64,000 nucleotides of DNA from Cephalotus follicularis (GCA_001972305.1 BDDD01001952.1:54806-118805), one strand, 5' to 3'; positions 30,951 to 41,940 are shown, counted from the stretch's first letter. A program made the numbers and translations. The notes: generated by a model from the letters alone, not told the origin.

Positions 30951-32235
30951 ATGGATAATAGTGGAAGACGTGGTTGTAGAGGTTGACGAAATGCTCCAAC
31001 TCCTGCTATCAATGATGAGTCGGTGCATGAGATTGCCTTTCCTGTGCATGACCCTGACACTCCACCTCTAGGAGCTGATCCTCATATATGGAGATAGATG
31101 TGTGCTACCATGGCACAAATGGGTAACCTCATGGGATGCAAAGCTGTGAGAGCGGAACATAGGCCACGGAGAGATAGTTCCTTCAATCAGTTCTTTAAGC
31201 TATAACGACCAGCTTTCTTGGGACTTCTAAATCCTTCTATAGTAGAGTCTTGGCTTCTTCAGATAGAGATGATCTCCCAAGCTATTGAGTGTAATGATGA
31301 CCATAAGCTAGTATTGGCAGTATACATGCTGCAAGGCGAAGCTGAACATTGGTGGACTATGGTGAATGCCAATTGGCTAAGGAATGGAACAGCCCGTTCT
31401 TGGACTACTTTCCAGATTTTAATGTTCCTTACGTTTCTCAGGATCAAAATGATAAAAAAGATATTGAATTTTCCAACCTGGTTCAAGGGAGCATGTCAGT
31501 TTTTTAGTATAAATCTAGATTCATACAGCTAGCCTATTATGCTCCGTATCTGATGGAGCGATAGGAATGTTGAGTGAAGAAATTCCTTCATGATTTACGA
31601 ATGGATTTGAAGAGACAGTTAACTCCTCTGGGTTTTACATCCATCATAGAAATTGCTACTCGAGCTAGGTAGGTTCAGGATCTGGCAAAGGAGAGTAGAC
31701 AGATGAGAAACAGAGCTAACACCAGGCCTCCACTTACTTCATGGTAGGGTGGCTATAGTGGTAGTGACAATGACAAGTCACAAAAGACTGACATTAGTGA
31801 TTCTCCTGGTTCTTAAGGTGGTAGTCCTTCTAGTTGTGGTAATCAGTTCCAGTTCTAAAGAAGGTGGGGCTAGTCGAGGAATTTCTGTCAGAGTAACAGA
31901 TCTAAAATGCCTAGTCAGGGTAATCCTTATAGATTATCTGATGCTGGTAACTAGTACACATCGATACATTGAATACATTGCACGAAGACCAGCCATGCTT
32001 CAGAGAATTGTCGATGGTACTTAAGTCATTGTTTGGCTTGCGGTGGTAAAGATCATCATACCAAAGACTGCCCATGAGGTTAATTCCACAAAGGACAAGC
32101 TCAAACATCACAGCCTCAGAAACCTTAGGGACAAAGTTTTCAGAGACAGTATGGTAGTGCACCGTCGTATTCTCGTGGGACTTCTCACACCAAGAGGAAG
32201 TAGGCTATAGGTACTACAATGACTCTATAGGCAAT
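30951..32235 (+). pseudogene. Gypsy-D gag, degraded
   Basis: Begins at MDNSGRRGCRG, with a stop soon after, and continues in pieces. The gag core is readable at 31218-31400 (VESWLLQIEMISQAIEC, KLVLAVYMLQGEAEHWWTMV). The CCHC zinc knuckle is intact near 32035-32076 (CLACGGKDHHTKDC). Between them the sequence is interrupted by several stops and shifts. The zinc knuckle normally binds the element's RNA. Domain order and spacing match the Gypsy-B gag better than the Gypsy-A/C gag. Confidence 0.78.
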
Positions 32236-32580
32236 AGTATTTTCTATGGATCCAAGCACTGCAGTTGGGTCGAACTCAATGATTTGAGGTATTCTCTAAC
32301 TTTTTCACCTCTCAGCCTGGGTTCTTATAGATCTGGGTTCATCCATTCATTTATTGCATCTCATGTTGTGTATAACATGTTGAATTCTGAGTGTCTACCG
32401 TACCTGATGGAGATAAGTACACCTCTCGGTGAGTCAACGACAATCAATAGAGTATACAGGGATTGTACATTGGAGATTGATGATCGTTTCTTATGAGCGG
32501 AACTCATTGTTCTTCATGACGTGATTATGGGAATGGAATTGCTATCTATGCATTATGCTCAGGTTGATTGTTATTAGAAA
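32236..32580 (+). pseudogene. Gypsy-D protease, catalytic Ser/Thr position lost
   Basis: Aspartic protease remnant. The catalytic triplet reads D-L-G in the segment LIDLGSSIHSFIASHVV instead of D-S/T-G. The rest is recognisable (CLPYLMEISTPLGEST and the VIMGMELLSMHYAQVDCY block equivalent to ILGMDWL..H...DC). A stop separates the two halves at 32494-32496. Even without the stop the altered triplet would impair catalysis. Confidence 0.72.
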
Positions 32581-33630
32581 GATGTGACCTTTGGTCTACC
32601 AAGTCAACTACCTTTTTGATTTTTTGAATCCTTTGAGCGAAAAATTGCACCAGTGTTTACAACATTGCATGTAGGCAGGCAGTTCAGACAAGGTTTCCAA
32701 AGATAATTGGCACACGTGCTTGATACAGACAGATGGTGGCCAATACTGGAAGATATTCCAGTGGTGTGTGAGTTTGGAGATTTTTTTCCTCAGGATTTCA
32801 CATCTTTCTTGCCCAATAGAGTGACAAAATTTGTTATTGACCTGGGAACTGCTCCAATTTCTAGAGCATCATATTGAATGTCACCGATTAAATTGAAAGA
32901 ATTGAAAATACAGTTACAGGACCATTTTGACAAAGACTTCATAAGACCAAGTGTTTCACCTTGGAGAGCACCGGCTCTTTTTGTCAAAAAGAAGGATGGA
33001 TCACTGTGGATGTGCATCGATTACCGGCAGCTCAACAGGGTTATGGTGAAGAAAGAGTACCCTCTATCGCACTTTGATGAGTTGTTTGACCAGCTAAGGG
33101 GTGCTATAGTGTTTTCCAAGCTCGATTTAAGATCGGGTTACCACCAGCTAAAAGTTAGGCAGAGTGACATTGCGAAGACTGCTTTCAGATCCCGATATGG
33201 CCATTATGAGTTTCTATTTATGCCTTTCGGCATGACTAATGCACCTGCCGCTTTCATGGACTTGATGAACAAAGTGTTCAGTCCTTTACTAGATTAGTTC
33301 ATAGTGGTTTTCATTAATGCTATCTTGGTTTATTCTAATATTGAGAAGGAACATGTCCAGTGTCTTTGTACAGCATTACAGACTTTGGGAAATCGTCATC
33401 TATATGCCAAGTTCAATAAGTATGAGTATTGGCTTACTGAAGTTGCTTTTCTTAGACATATCAGCCCTAGCAGTGGATTGGTAGTGGATCTAGCAAAAAT
33501 TGAAGCAATGAGAGATATGAGAAAGCTAGTAAATGTTTCTGAAGACTGTAGTTTCTTGGGACTAGTGGGTTAATACCGCAGATTCGTCGAGGGTCTTTCA
33601 CGGATTGCCACACTATTGACTCGAGTTTCT
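32581..33630 (+). pseudogene. Gypsy-D reverse transcriptase, active site lost
   Basis: Ty3/Gypsy RT. Open from 32878: [51 protein letters not shown] and [14 protein letters not shown] stop lies at 33295-33297. The catalytic box then reads FINAILVYS where the family has FIDDILVYS, so both Asp are replaced. The thumb segment (LYAKFNKYEYWL, FLRHI) and FLGLVG follow to another stop. The element could not reverse-transcribe with this protein. Confidence 0.85.
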
Positions 33631-33981
33631 CAGAAACAACCGTCTTTTGCGTGGGATGCTGGCTGTGAATGAAGTTTTTAGGAGCTAAAGGAGTGGTTGA
33701 TTTTTACTCCTATTCTAGCTTTACTTGAAGGGAATTAAAACTTTGTGGTATATACAGATGCTTCGGGGAAAGGACTTGTTTGTGCCCTTATATAGTATGG
33801 AAAAGTGATTGCTTATGCTTCCAGAGAGATCAAAGCTCATGAAGAGAACTATCCAGTGCATGGTCCTGAGTTGTAGGCCATTATCTTTTCTCTTCGCAAA
33901 TGGTGTCACTATTTTTGTGGCACTAAGTTTGTACACTTCACAGACCATCAGAGCCTGAAGCACCTCTTTTCACAAAAGAGT
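33631..33981 (+). pseudogene. Gypsy-D RNase H, truncated
   Basis: Readable in pieces: a VYTDASGKGL segment near 33750 with the catalytic Asp, then VIAYASREIKAHEENYPVHGPEL with a stop, and the TDHQSLKHLFSQK motif, where sequence changes to the Gypsy-C leader. The part that should follow (rest of RNase H, integrase N-terminus and most of the core) is missing and reappears only at 41237 as the integrase end. Confidence 0.75.
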
Positions 33982-33994
33982 TGAAGCACCTCTT
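33956..33994 (+). repeat. 13-bp repeat at the Gypsy-D/Gypsy-C junction
   Basis: TGAAGCACCTCTT at 33956-33968 and again at 33982-33994, exactly 26 bp apart, spanning the point where Gypsy-D pol stops and the Gypsy-C leader starts. Confidence 0.85.
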
Positions 33995-34074
33995 CGTTAC
34001 GATCTTTTGATGTGTCTTTCGTTTTGACCTTCTAACTCTTTTGCCTTTATCTTGTTTTGGATTTTGTTGCGTAG

Positions 34075-35556
34075 ATGGCACGAACAAGGAACACCCCTCA
34101 GAGGACCGAACCAGTTGTGGCTCAGGATGGAGTGAGAAATGAGCCTGCAATTGACGAGATGGTTAGACAAGCTGTGGCTCAGGAAGTGAACCGAGTAATA
34201 CAGCAGCAACAAAATCATGAACAGGGTGAGCAAGTAGCTGAGGAGAATGTACCGGTTTATGCTCATGCAGCTAGGGGAGCTGGGGACCATCCTGATACTC
34301 CAGTTCATGTATGGCTGGAAAGGTTCCAAAAACAGAGACCATGATCCTTTACTTCGGCGCCAACACCAGTGGAGGCTGAGCATTAGATTGCTCATTTGGA
34401 GAAGATTTTCGATGTGTTAGAATGCGGTGACAATCAGAAGGTTAAGTTGGTTGCGTATAAGCTGGAGGGCGATGCCCAGACATGGTGGAAGGCCTTGGAG
34501 ACAGCTAAGGGTGGAGGTTTTGTTGAGACTTTGTCTTGGTCTGATTTCTGTGAGATCTTTTATTAGCAGTATTTTCCCACTGCTGATAAAGAGGCTTATA
34601 CTAGGGAGTTTCTGATGACCAGACAGAAGGAAGGTGAATCTGTTACGGAGTTTTAAGCCCGGTTTACCAGGTTGGCAGGCTTTACGGGACCTGCAGCGGG
34701 ATCAGCAGCAAAACAGGCGGAAAAGTTAAAATGGAAGTTGCATTATCAGCTTAGGGGCAAGCTGATTAACTCGAGGTTTGCGGATGTGTCAGAGGTTGCA
34801 AACGCCGCGAAGAACATAGAGATGGAAAGATTGTATTTTCAAGCTACTCGTTTAGAAGGAGAAAAGAAGAGAAATAGGGGAGACTCTCAGGGCCAAAATT
34901 CGGGAAAGCAGAGTAAGGGCCAAAATGGTAAGCAGCAAAAGAAGAATACTGGTGGGGGTAACCCCAATGTTCAGATTGCACAGTGCGAGACTTGTGGGAA
35001 GAGGCATCCGGTTGGGACTTGTTACAAAGCTATGGGGCCATGCTTTGTGTGCGGACATCAGGGCCATCGTTTCATGGATTGCACAGACCCTCGAGCAAAG
35101 GAGAGGAAAGGTAATGGCAGAGACGCGGGACAGCGCAATGTAGGTGGCCGAGTCTTTGCTTTGACTACTCATCAGGCAGCAGGTGCTCCAGGTACTGTTT
35201 CGGGTTATGTTTCTGTTTGTTGTCGTATGGTGTATGTTTTGTATGATACTGGGTCGACTCATTCAGTAGTAGCGAGATCTTTTGTTCGACATCTTGGGGT
35301 GCCATCTCTATCTCTGGATCCAGCTTTGGTTCTTTCGACCCCTATGGGGACATCTGTCGTGATATCTGAATGTTTTCGTGCTTGTCCTATCATTTTTGAT
35401 GATCGCGTTCGAGATGTGGATCTTTTCCCAATAGATATGAATGACTTCGACATGATTCTTGGCATGGATTGGTTAGATCTCCATCATGCCACGATTGACT
35501 GTCACACTCTAAGGGTTTTGTTTGGGGATGTGAATAGGCCTGACTTTGTTTATTAG
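34075..35556 (+). pseudogene. Gypsy-C gag-protease with five in-frame stops
   Basis: Same frame throughout, starting MARTRNTPQRTEP like Gypsy-A. Stops: 34342-34344, 34384-34386 (Trp codon in Gypsy-A), 34564-34566 (Gln in Gypsy-A), one near 34654 before ARFTRLAGF, and 35554-35556 (Gln in Gypsy-A). Domains: the gag core around GDAQTWWKALE, CETCGKRHPVGTC, the CCHC knuckle CFVCGHQGHRFMDC (first Cys at 35041), and the protease DTG at 35245 in LYDTGSTHSVVARSF, which is intact. No frameshift is needed, so the ancestral product was one gag-protease-pol polyprotein. Confidence 0.87.
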
Positions 35557-35595
35557 GGTTCACAGCCGAGAAAAGAAGTTAAGGTTATTTCTGCA

Positions 35596-37335
35596 TTGAA
35601 GGCTCGAAGGTTGGTAGCTAAGGGTGCTGAGGGTTACCTAGCTGTTGTAAAAGACGTCTCTAAGGATGAGCCTCGCCTTGAGGACTATCCGGTCGTTAAA
35701 GAGTTTTCAGATGTGTTTCCGGAGGAGTTACCGGGTTTGCCACCGCAACGGAAAGTGGAGTTTACCATTGAGCTCATTCCTGAAGCGGCACCGATATCTA
35801 AAGCGCCTTACAGAATGGCACCGTTACAATTACAAGAACTGAAGGAGCAATTGCAAGAGTTGTTGGATCGGGGTTTTATCCGGCCTAGTGTTTCACCGTG
35901 GGGAGCTCCGGTTCTTTTTGTCAGGAAGAAGGACGGGTCTATGAGGTTGTGCATAGACTACAGAGAACTGAACAGGATTACCATTAGAAATAAATACCCT
36001 TTACCTAGTATTGATGACCTTTTTTATCAACTCCAAGGTGCACGGTATTTTTCTAAGATCGATTTGAGATCTGGTTATCATCAGCTACGGGTGAAAGATG
36101 AAGACATAGCTAAGACTGCTTTTCGTACACGGTACGGACATTATGAATTTATGGTAATGCCTTTCGGACTTACAAATGCACCGACAGTCTTTATGAATCT
36201 GATGAATCGGGTGTTTCATGAATACTTGGACAAGTTCGTGATCGTGTTCATTGATGACATTCTTGTGTATTCCGAGTCGAAAGAAGAACATGAAGCTCAG
36301 CTTCGGATAGTGCTGGATATTTTGAGGAAGAATCAGCTTTATGCGAAATTTTTGAAATGTGAGTTTTGGTTGGAACAGGTAACATTTTTAGGCCATGTGG
36401 TTACAGCAGATGGTATTAGTGTGGATCCTGGAAAGGTTGAGGCTATTACCAAATGGCCGAGGCCTACTACAGTAACGGAAGTTAAGAGCTTTTTGGGTCT
36501 GGCTGGCTACTATAGACGGTTTGTGGAAGGCTTCTCCTCCATAGCCTTGCCACTGACACAACTTTTAAGAAAAGGAGCCAAGTTTGTGTGGAACGAAGAA
36601 AGGGAAGCAAGCTTTGAGAAATTGAAGAACGGTCTGGTGTCTGCACCTATTCTTCGGTTACCGTTTGGGTCGGGGGGATACCAGATTTACAGTGATGCTT
36701 CCAAGAAGGGTTTGGGATGTGTTCTTATGCAGCACGGTCATGTGATCGCTTATGCTTCAAGACAGTTGAAGCCTTATGAAGTGAACTATCCTACACATGA
36801 TCTGGAGTTAGCAGCTGTGGTTTTTTCGTTAAAGATCTGGAGACATTATTTGTATGGAGAAACTTGTGATGTCTTCACTGATCACAAGAGTCTCAAGTAC
36901 ATCTTCACGCAAAAGGAGTTGAACATGCGACAGAGGAGATGGTTGGAGCTTTTGAAGGACTATGACCTGAATATTCAGTACCACCCCGGTAAAGCAAATG
37001 TGGTAGCTGATGCTTTCAGTAGGAAGAGTTCTGGAAGTGTAGCGGCTTTGCTTACTCAGCCGCAGTTGATAGCAGACATGGAGCGTTTGGATTTGAATTT
37101 GTTTGTTCGAGGTTCTGGAGGTTATATGGCTAGTATGAGTATAGAGCCTACCCTTATATCTCGGATTAAGGCGGCTCAGAGTGATGATGGTGAACTATGG
37201 GCGTTAATCCAGAGTGTTGATGAGGGTAAACAGTCAGAGTTCCCTATGGATGAACATGGAGTGATCTGGTTGGATAGTCGGTTGTGTGTGCCGGCAGATA
37301 CTACTATTAGAGACGTTGTTTTGTCTGAGGCGTAG
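35596..37335 (+). CDS. Gypsy-C reverse transcriptase-RNase H
   Basis: Open for 579 residues in the gag frame; the first Met (MKARRL) is inside the polyprotein, not a true start. RT blocks: [76 protein letters not shown] and the catalytic FIDDILVYS, all complete. The thumb has [10 protein letters not shown] and [11 protein letters not shown]. RNase H begins [16 protein letters not shown] and contains the [15 protein letters not shown] motif and the [10 protein letters not shown] end, so catalytic acidic residues appear present. The frame ends at a TAG (37333-37335) exactly where the first His of the integrase HHCC finger is expected. Confidence 0.9.
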   Translation: MKARRLVAKGAEGYLAVVKDVSKDEPRLEDYPVVKEFSDVFPEELPGLPPQRKVEFTIELIPEAAPISKAPYRMAPLQLQELKEQLQELLDRGFIRPSVSPWGAPVLFVRKKDGSMRLCIDYRELNRITIRNKYPLPSIDDLFYQLQGARYFSKIDLRSGYHQLRVKDEDIAKTAFRTRYGHYEFMVMPFGLTNAPTVFMNLMNRVFHEYLDKFVIVFIDDILVYSESKEEHEAQLRIVLDILRKNQLYAKFLKCEFWLEQVTFLGHVVTADGISVDPGKVEAITKWPRPTTVTEVKSFLGLAGYYRRFVEGFSSIALPLTQLLRKGAKFVWNEEREASFEKLKNGLVSAPILRLPFGSGGYQIYSDASKKGLGCVLMQHGHVIAYASRQLKPYEVNYPTHDLELAAVVFSLKIWRHYLYGETCDVFTDHKSLKYIFTQKELNMRQRRWLELLKDYDLNIQYHPGKANVVADAFSRKSSGSVAALLTQPQLIADMERLDLNLFVRGSGGYMASMSIEPTLISRIKAAQSDDGELWALIQSVDEGKQSEFPMDEHGVIWLDSRLCVPADTTIRDVVLSEA

Positions 37336-37371
37336 AGTTCTTCGTTCTCTATACATCCAGGTTCTGCAAAA

Positions 37372-38580
37372 ATGTATAGGGACTTGAAGCGGAATTTTTG
37401 GTGGAATGGAATGAAGAGGGATGTAGCAGAGTATGTTAGGAGGTGTTTGATCTGTCAGCGGGTTAAGATTGAGCACCAACGAGCCAGTGGTTTGTTACAG
37501 CCCTTGGAGGTTCCAGTTTGGAAATGGGAGAGCATAGCAATGGACTTTGTTATAGGATTGCCAAGGACGTTCAAGAGGAATGATACCATCTGGGTAGTGG
37601 TGGATCGTTTGACTAAATCGGCACATTTCTTGGCTATCCGGGAGAACTTTTTTGTAGACCGGTTGGCGGAAGTTTTCCAGCGAGAGATTGTGAGACTACA
37701 TGGGACACCTATATCCATTGTTTCGGATAGGGATCCTTGTTTCACGTCTAGATTTTGGAAGGGATTCCAGAAAGCTTGGAGAACACGGCTCAATTACAGT
37801 ACAACTTTTCACCCACAGACGGATGGACAGTTGGAGAGGACCATCCAGACTTTAGAGGACATGCTGAGGTCTTGTGCATTAGAGTGGGATGGAGACTGGG
37901 ATGAATATTTGAGTTTGGTGGAGTTCGCATATAATAATAGTTGGCATGCTAGCATTCGGATGGCTTCGTTTGAGGCACTGTATGGGAGGAAATGTCGATC
38001 TCTGACATGTTGGGATGAGGTTGGAGAGAGAGCTATCGAAGGACCTGAGCTAGTTCAGATCACTACTGAAAAAGTGACTGTAGCTAGGGAAAGACTGAAA
38101 GCAGCTCAATCCCGACAGAAGAGTTATGCAGACAAACATCGGAGGGAATTGGAGTTTAGAGTTGGTGAACACGTGTTTCTAAGAGTTTCACCATGGAAAG
38201 GAGTTCGAAGGTTTGGGCTGAAGGGAAAGTTGAGTCCACGGTTTCTTGGACCGTTTGAAATTCTGGAAAAGGTTGGAGCGGTTGCTTACCGGTTAGCTTT
38301 GCCTCCACAGTTATCTCATGTTCATAACGTGTTCCATGTGTCTTTATTGAGGGGTTACCGGTACCATCCCTTACACGTGGTTCACTATCCTTTTGATAGC
38401 ATTCGCGTGGACTTGTCTTGCGATGAGGAGGCCGAGGCTATTTTGGATAAACAAGAGAGGGTTACTCATAAAAAGGCCATCCCTTTTGTTAAAGTCTTGT
38501 GGAAGAATCATTCCGAAAGCGAAGCTACTTGGGAGTTGGAAGAACATATTCGAGAGGAATATCCTCGCCTATTTGAGTAA
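37372..38580 (+). CDS. Gypsy-C integrase with chromodomain-like tail
   Basis: Open for 402 residues in the same frame. The remaining zinc-finger residues are visible (SIHPGSAKMY just upstream, then CLICQRVK). The DDE core has MDFVIGLP, SDRDPCFTSRF and DGQLERTIQ, giving D, D and E. The GPY/F module follows (GLKGKLSPRFLGPFEILEKVG), then FHVSLLRGY. The C-terminal tail AILDKQERVTHKKAIPFVKVLW with WELEEHI and YPRLFE is the chromodomain-like end of Tekay/Del elements. The first His of HHCC is replaced by the upstream stop codon, so a normal integrase would not be made. Length is usual for the family. Confidence 0.9.
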   Translation: MYRDLKRNFWWNGMKRDVAEYVRRCLICQRVKIEHQRASGLLQPLEVPVWKWESIAMDFVIGLPRTFKRNDTIWVVVDRLTKSAHFLAIRENFFVDRLAEVFQREIVRLHGTPISIVSDRDPCFTSRFWKGFQKAWRTRLNYSTTFHPQTDGQLERTIQTLEDMLRSCALEWDGDWDEYLSLVEFAYNNSWHASIRMASFEALYGRKCRSLTCWDEVGERAIEGPELVQITTEKVTVARERLKAAQSRQKSYADKHRRELEFRVGEHVFLRVSPWKGVRRFGLKGKLSPRFLGPFEILEKVGAVAYRLALPPQLSHVHNVFHVSLLRGYRYHPLHVVHYPFDSIRVDLSCDEEAEAILDKQERVTHKKAIPFVKVLWKNHSESEATWELEEHIREEYPRLFE

Positions 38581-38619
38581 GGTATGTGTATGGTTATGAT
38601 TTCAGGACGAAATCTTTTT

Positions 38620-38632
38620 AAGGGGGGGTGGA
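38620..38632 (+). other. Polypurine tract of Gypsy-C
   Basis: AGGGGGGGTGGA before the LTR start TGTAATATCC. Confidence 0.85.
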
Positions 38633-38761
38633 TGTAATATCCCGTTTCTCTGCTTATATGTTTATTGTTGGGATCATATCCTTTTGATATATGCTATGGT
38701 TTATGAACGCTTTGATTTTTAGTTTGAATTTTCTTTTATTTTTGTTTTATGGGCACAAAGC

Positions 38762-38899
38762 GCCGACGCTCTCATTAGAACCGCCGACGCTTTGGCTGTT
38801 GTGTGACACGCTGACGCCTAAACGTGTGACTTCGACGCCTTTTGTATTTCAGTGCTTAACCGTCGACGCTTTAAGTAAACAGTCGACGCTTTAGTCGGC
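38762..38899 (+). repeat. GTCGAC/GCCGAC array 1 of the Gypsy-C LTR
   Basis: Cores at 38762, 38783, 38810, 38831, 38862 and 38882: steps 21, 27, 21, 31 and 20, in other words pairs about 21 bp apart. The flank consensus is AAGCG-core-GCTT. An extra GTCGGC lies at 38894. Confidence 0.8.
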
Positions 38900-39651
38900 T
38901 TTCCATACCAGATTGGACGGTGGGCTGTTTAGGGAAAGTGAGGTTTTTGCCATTTTTGTTGATCTGATTTTCCTTGTTTGTTGAAACCGAATCTTCATGA
39001 AAGGAAAACTCATTAGATGCACGATTTTATCATTTATTTTACTCGTTTTTCTGATTTTAAAAGACTAAGAATTATTTTGAAAGAAAACTATCTGCACTTT
39101 TTACAAACACGAACAGTAACTTTGAACTCATTTTTCTGCATCGATTTCGACGTTTTCTGAAGGTAATTTCTAAACGAAAGTTGTAGTTTGTACTATGTAG
39201 TTTCTGTATCACCCTTTAATTTGTATTAAAACGACTATAATTTGATTTCGAGCATGATTTTAGAAGCCTGTTGAAACTAAATTTTTGTTGTTATCTTTAT
39301 ATGTTCATTCATGGGTTTTATGCATAACTTGTAATGTTGATGCTTAAAAACAAAGAAATCATGCTATTGACGTATGTAGATATATGTATATGTCACTGAT
39401 TTTAGGATTTATGTAGAAAAAAATTCGGATTGTAGTTATGTTGCATAAACGGTTTATATACAAGAAAATTATGTTTCAAAATGAGTTTTACTTTTGTATG
39501 TAATCGTATGTATATCTGGCGTTTGGAACTTAAGAAATAACGTTGTAAGAGCCTCCATGCTGATAATTATGCTTTGAGTTTAAGAAAAATTGGATGTATC
39601 CATGGATTTGAAACTGTTTTCTGCACTGGTATTCTGTGTCTGACGCAAACC

Positions 39652-39780
39652 GTCGACGCTTAGTATTTGAGCGTCGCCGCATTGTACTGTTTTGTGCTTT
39701 GGTCAGTCAACTCCTCGCTCGACGCTTTGTCCTTTTGTGCAACTAAACCATCGACGCCTAAGAACAAACTGTCGACGCTT
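39652..39780 (+). repeat. GTCGAC array 2 of the Gypsy-C LTR
   Basis: Cores at 39652 and 39673 (21 bp), 39718 (CTCGAC), 39750 and 39771 (21 bp). Confidence 0.7.
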
Positions 39781-40380
39781 TATGGCAGTTTTGATGTTTT
39801 GATCTTTTATGTTATGTGATGTTTGGACTCTCGTGTGTTTAGGTCTTAATATCATTCGTGGTGGAGTTTAGGACACTTCTAGGGTGCTTTTGTCCGGTAT
39901 TCTAGTTTGTTTAGTTTTTCAACCTGCTAAAGTACGGATTCTTCGTTCTTTGGCACTCCTTCAATTAAACTTTCATTAATTGATGATTTTGTATGCTTTA
40001 TTGAACGGATTTATGTTCCTGGTTTTATTAGAAATAAAACTCATAATTTGATACGGATATTCTCATTATGATAATAATCTTAATGAAATGGGTTTTAACA
40101 TTGTTACTTCGGATATTGATTATTAATAAGCATATTTTCTGTTATCGAAAGTATGATATTTGTTTTAGACATGGCTTCCACTTTAGGAAGTATGTTAAAC
40201 TTCAGATACATATCAGATTTTGATTTTAAGATCGGATTTTGATTTTGGATTTTGATATGAAAGTATGATTCTTTTTAAATAATTTCAGATATGTCTGGAG
40301 ACAGTTTACATAAGTACATTTTAGAATTGTTTTAGAATAAAACACAGTTTTAGCATAATAACATACAGAGAAAAACCCTA

Positions 40381-40587
40381 CCTATGAGGTATCATAGGCA
40401 TGTTCTTTCGCACGGAGGACATGACACCTATCGTGGCGGTGTAATCGGTCTACGACGTCTCTTTTAAATATGTATCCTAAGGGTAGGATATGGATCCTTT
40501 TGAGGCGTATGAGTATACTCTAGTTATTGTCAGAATTCAGAAATTCAGAAATTCAGTATTTGGGATTGTTTGTGTAGTGCCGTACAC
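40381..40587 (+). other. Conserved hairpin block, Gypsy-C LTR
   Basis: Stems: CCTATGA/TCATAGG (40381-40387, 40392-40398); CATGTTC/GGACATG (40399-40405, 40417-40423, one G-U); TATCCTA/TAGGATA (40473-40479, 40484-40490); GTGTA/TACAC (40572-40576, 40583-40587). Order and neighbours match Gypsy-A, with several paired substitutions. Confidence 0.6.
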
Positions 40588-40838
40588 GATTTTTCCGTCA
40601 GAGCATGTGGGCCTCGCGAACCCCTTGCACCTATATATGTATGTATGTCAGAAATTCTCTGTTATGGAATTATGAAATCAGATAATGTTTTGAATTATGA
40701 TGTTATATTTTCGCAAAGTTATGATGATTTTACGACTGCTCGCTCTTAAATATTCTGTTTTACTTTTCAAGAATATTTACTATGTTACTTTACTGAATTT
40801 AAAGTTCAAATTATTCTGTCTACCATTTACTGTTTTAA

Positions 40839-40902
40839 TTCCTTATCCGTACTGAGGTTTGCCCAGCCGCGTTTTTGTTTCTATGCGGCAGGTTTTCAGG
40901 AG
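40839..40902 (+). other. Conserved LTR block (Gypsy-C copy)
   Basis: 'gtactgaggtttgcccagcc' through 'tatgcggcaggtttt', strongly conserved with Gypsy-A although surrounding LTR sequence is not. Confidence 0.65.
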
Positions 40903-41236
40903 CATGGGGGAAACGTGTGATGAGAGTTACCCAGTTGTCAGAGGATCACTAGGAGTTGGTCCTTGTATTTTCCAGTAGAATCAAATTAGTTTTCAGTAAA
41001 ATCAGTTTCAGATTTTCGTTTTGTTTCGGTTATGTTTTCAGTATTTGGATATCGGATTATGGTTTGTTTTTAATTATGATTTGTTAAAGTTTTCAGACTC
41101 TGTTTTATATCAGTTTGTTATAAGATACGCTTTCAGACCACCACATCCGTTTCGTATCAGTCTTTTGTTTAGATTTCCGTTATGTTTCAGTTTGGTATTA
41201 TGACCTGTAAGGGCTCCCATCATCGGGGGTGTTACA

Positions 41237-41940
41237 TATTGGCTCCAGAGGCTGTTTGGAGGATCACTGGACCTTGATCGAATTCTCTTATAACAACAGT
41301 TATCATGAGAGTATCTAGATGGCTCCTATGAAGCTCTGTATGGTAGGAAGTGCCAATCACCAGCTTATTGCGATCGGGTTAGTGAGAGAAGTCCTTTGGG
41401 ACACAAAGATGGTTCAGATAACCTCAAAGAAGGTGAGATTGATCGATGACATATTGATTGTGGCACAAAGTTGACTGACAAGCTATGCCGATGTTCATCG
41501 AAAAGGCTTGGAGTTTTATATCGGTGATTATGTATTCCTCAAAGTGTCACCAACCAAAGGTGTTATGGGATTCGGGAAGAGAGGAAAGCTTTCGCCTCGT
41601 TTCATTTTACCCTTTGAGATCTTAGAGAGGATTGGCAGTCTTATTTATAGGCTTGCCTTACCTCCAGCATTGTCGAGAGTTCATGACATGTTCCATGTTT
41701 CTCAGTTAAAAAGATACTATTGGGATCCTTCACAGGTCATTGAGCATAGACAAATACAGTTGACTCCAAACTCGTCTTATAAGGAAACACCAAAACATAT
41801 TGTCAATAGACAGACCAGAGTATTGAGTAACAAGACCATTCATTTGGTCAAGGTTCTATGACAATACCATCATGCAGAGGAGTGTATGTGGGAAAGAGAA
41901 GATGACATTAAAAAGAAACATCCTTCTTGGTTTTGATTGT
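41237..41940 (+). pseudogene. Gypsy-D integrase C-terminal part
   Basis: Picks up at the EDHWTLIEFSYNNSYHESI segment with a stop after it. A base loss in the codons for MAPYEALYG shifts the frame. The open part at 41508-41861 carries the GPY/F module (GKRGKLSPRFILPFEILERIG), FHVSQLKRYYWDPS and VNRQTRVLSNKTIHLVKVL. A stop then precedes a tail with EDDIKKKHPSWF. Catalytic residues are absent because the core was lost at the Gypsy-C junction. Confidence 0.82.

Larger units (their letters stand above)
33982..41236 (+). mobile_element. Gypsy-C: Tekay/Del-like chromovirus lacking its 5' LTR
   Basis: Leader remnant, gag-protease, RT-RNase H, integrase with chromodomain-like tail, PPT and one complete 3' LTR (38633-41236). 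The 5' LTR and PBS are absent, and Gypsy-D sequence abuts the leader. Gag-protease-pol lies in one frame interrupted only by stops, several of which are C-to-T or G-to-A changes relative to Gypsy-A. Pol is the best preserved in the window. Proteins are close to Gypsy-A, but the LTRs are alike only in conserved blocks. Confidence 0.88.
38633..41236 (+). repeat. Gypsy-C 3' LTR (2,604 bp)
   Basis: TGTAATATCCCG...GGGGTGTTACA. It holds two motif arrays, a hairpin block and the conserved LTR block in the same order as Gypsy-A, but the connecting sequence is largely unalike. No coding sequence. At 41236 Gypsy-D integrase resumes. Confidence 0.9.
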
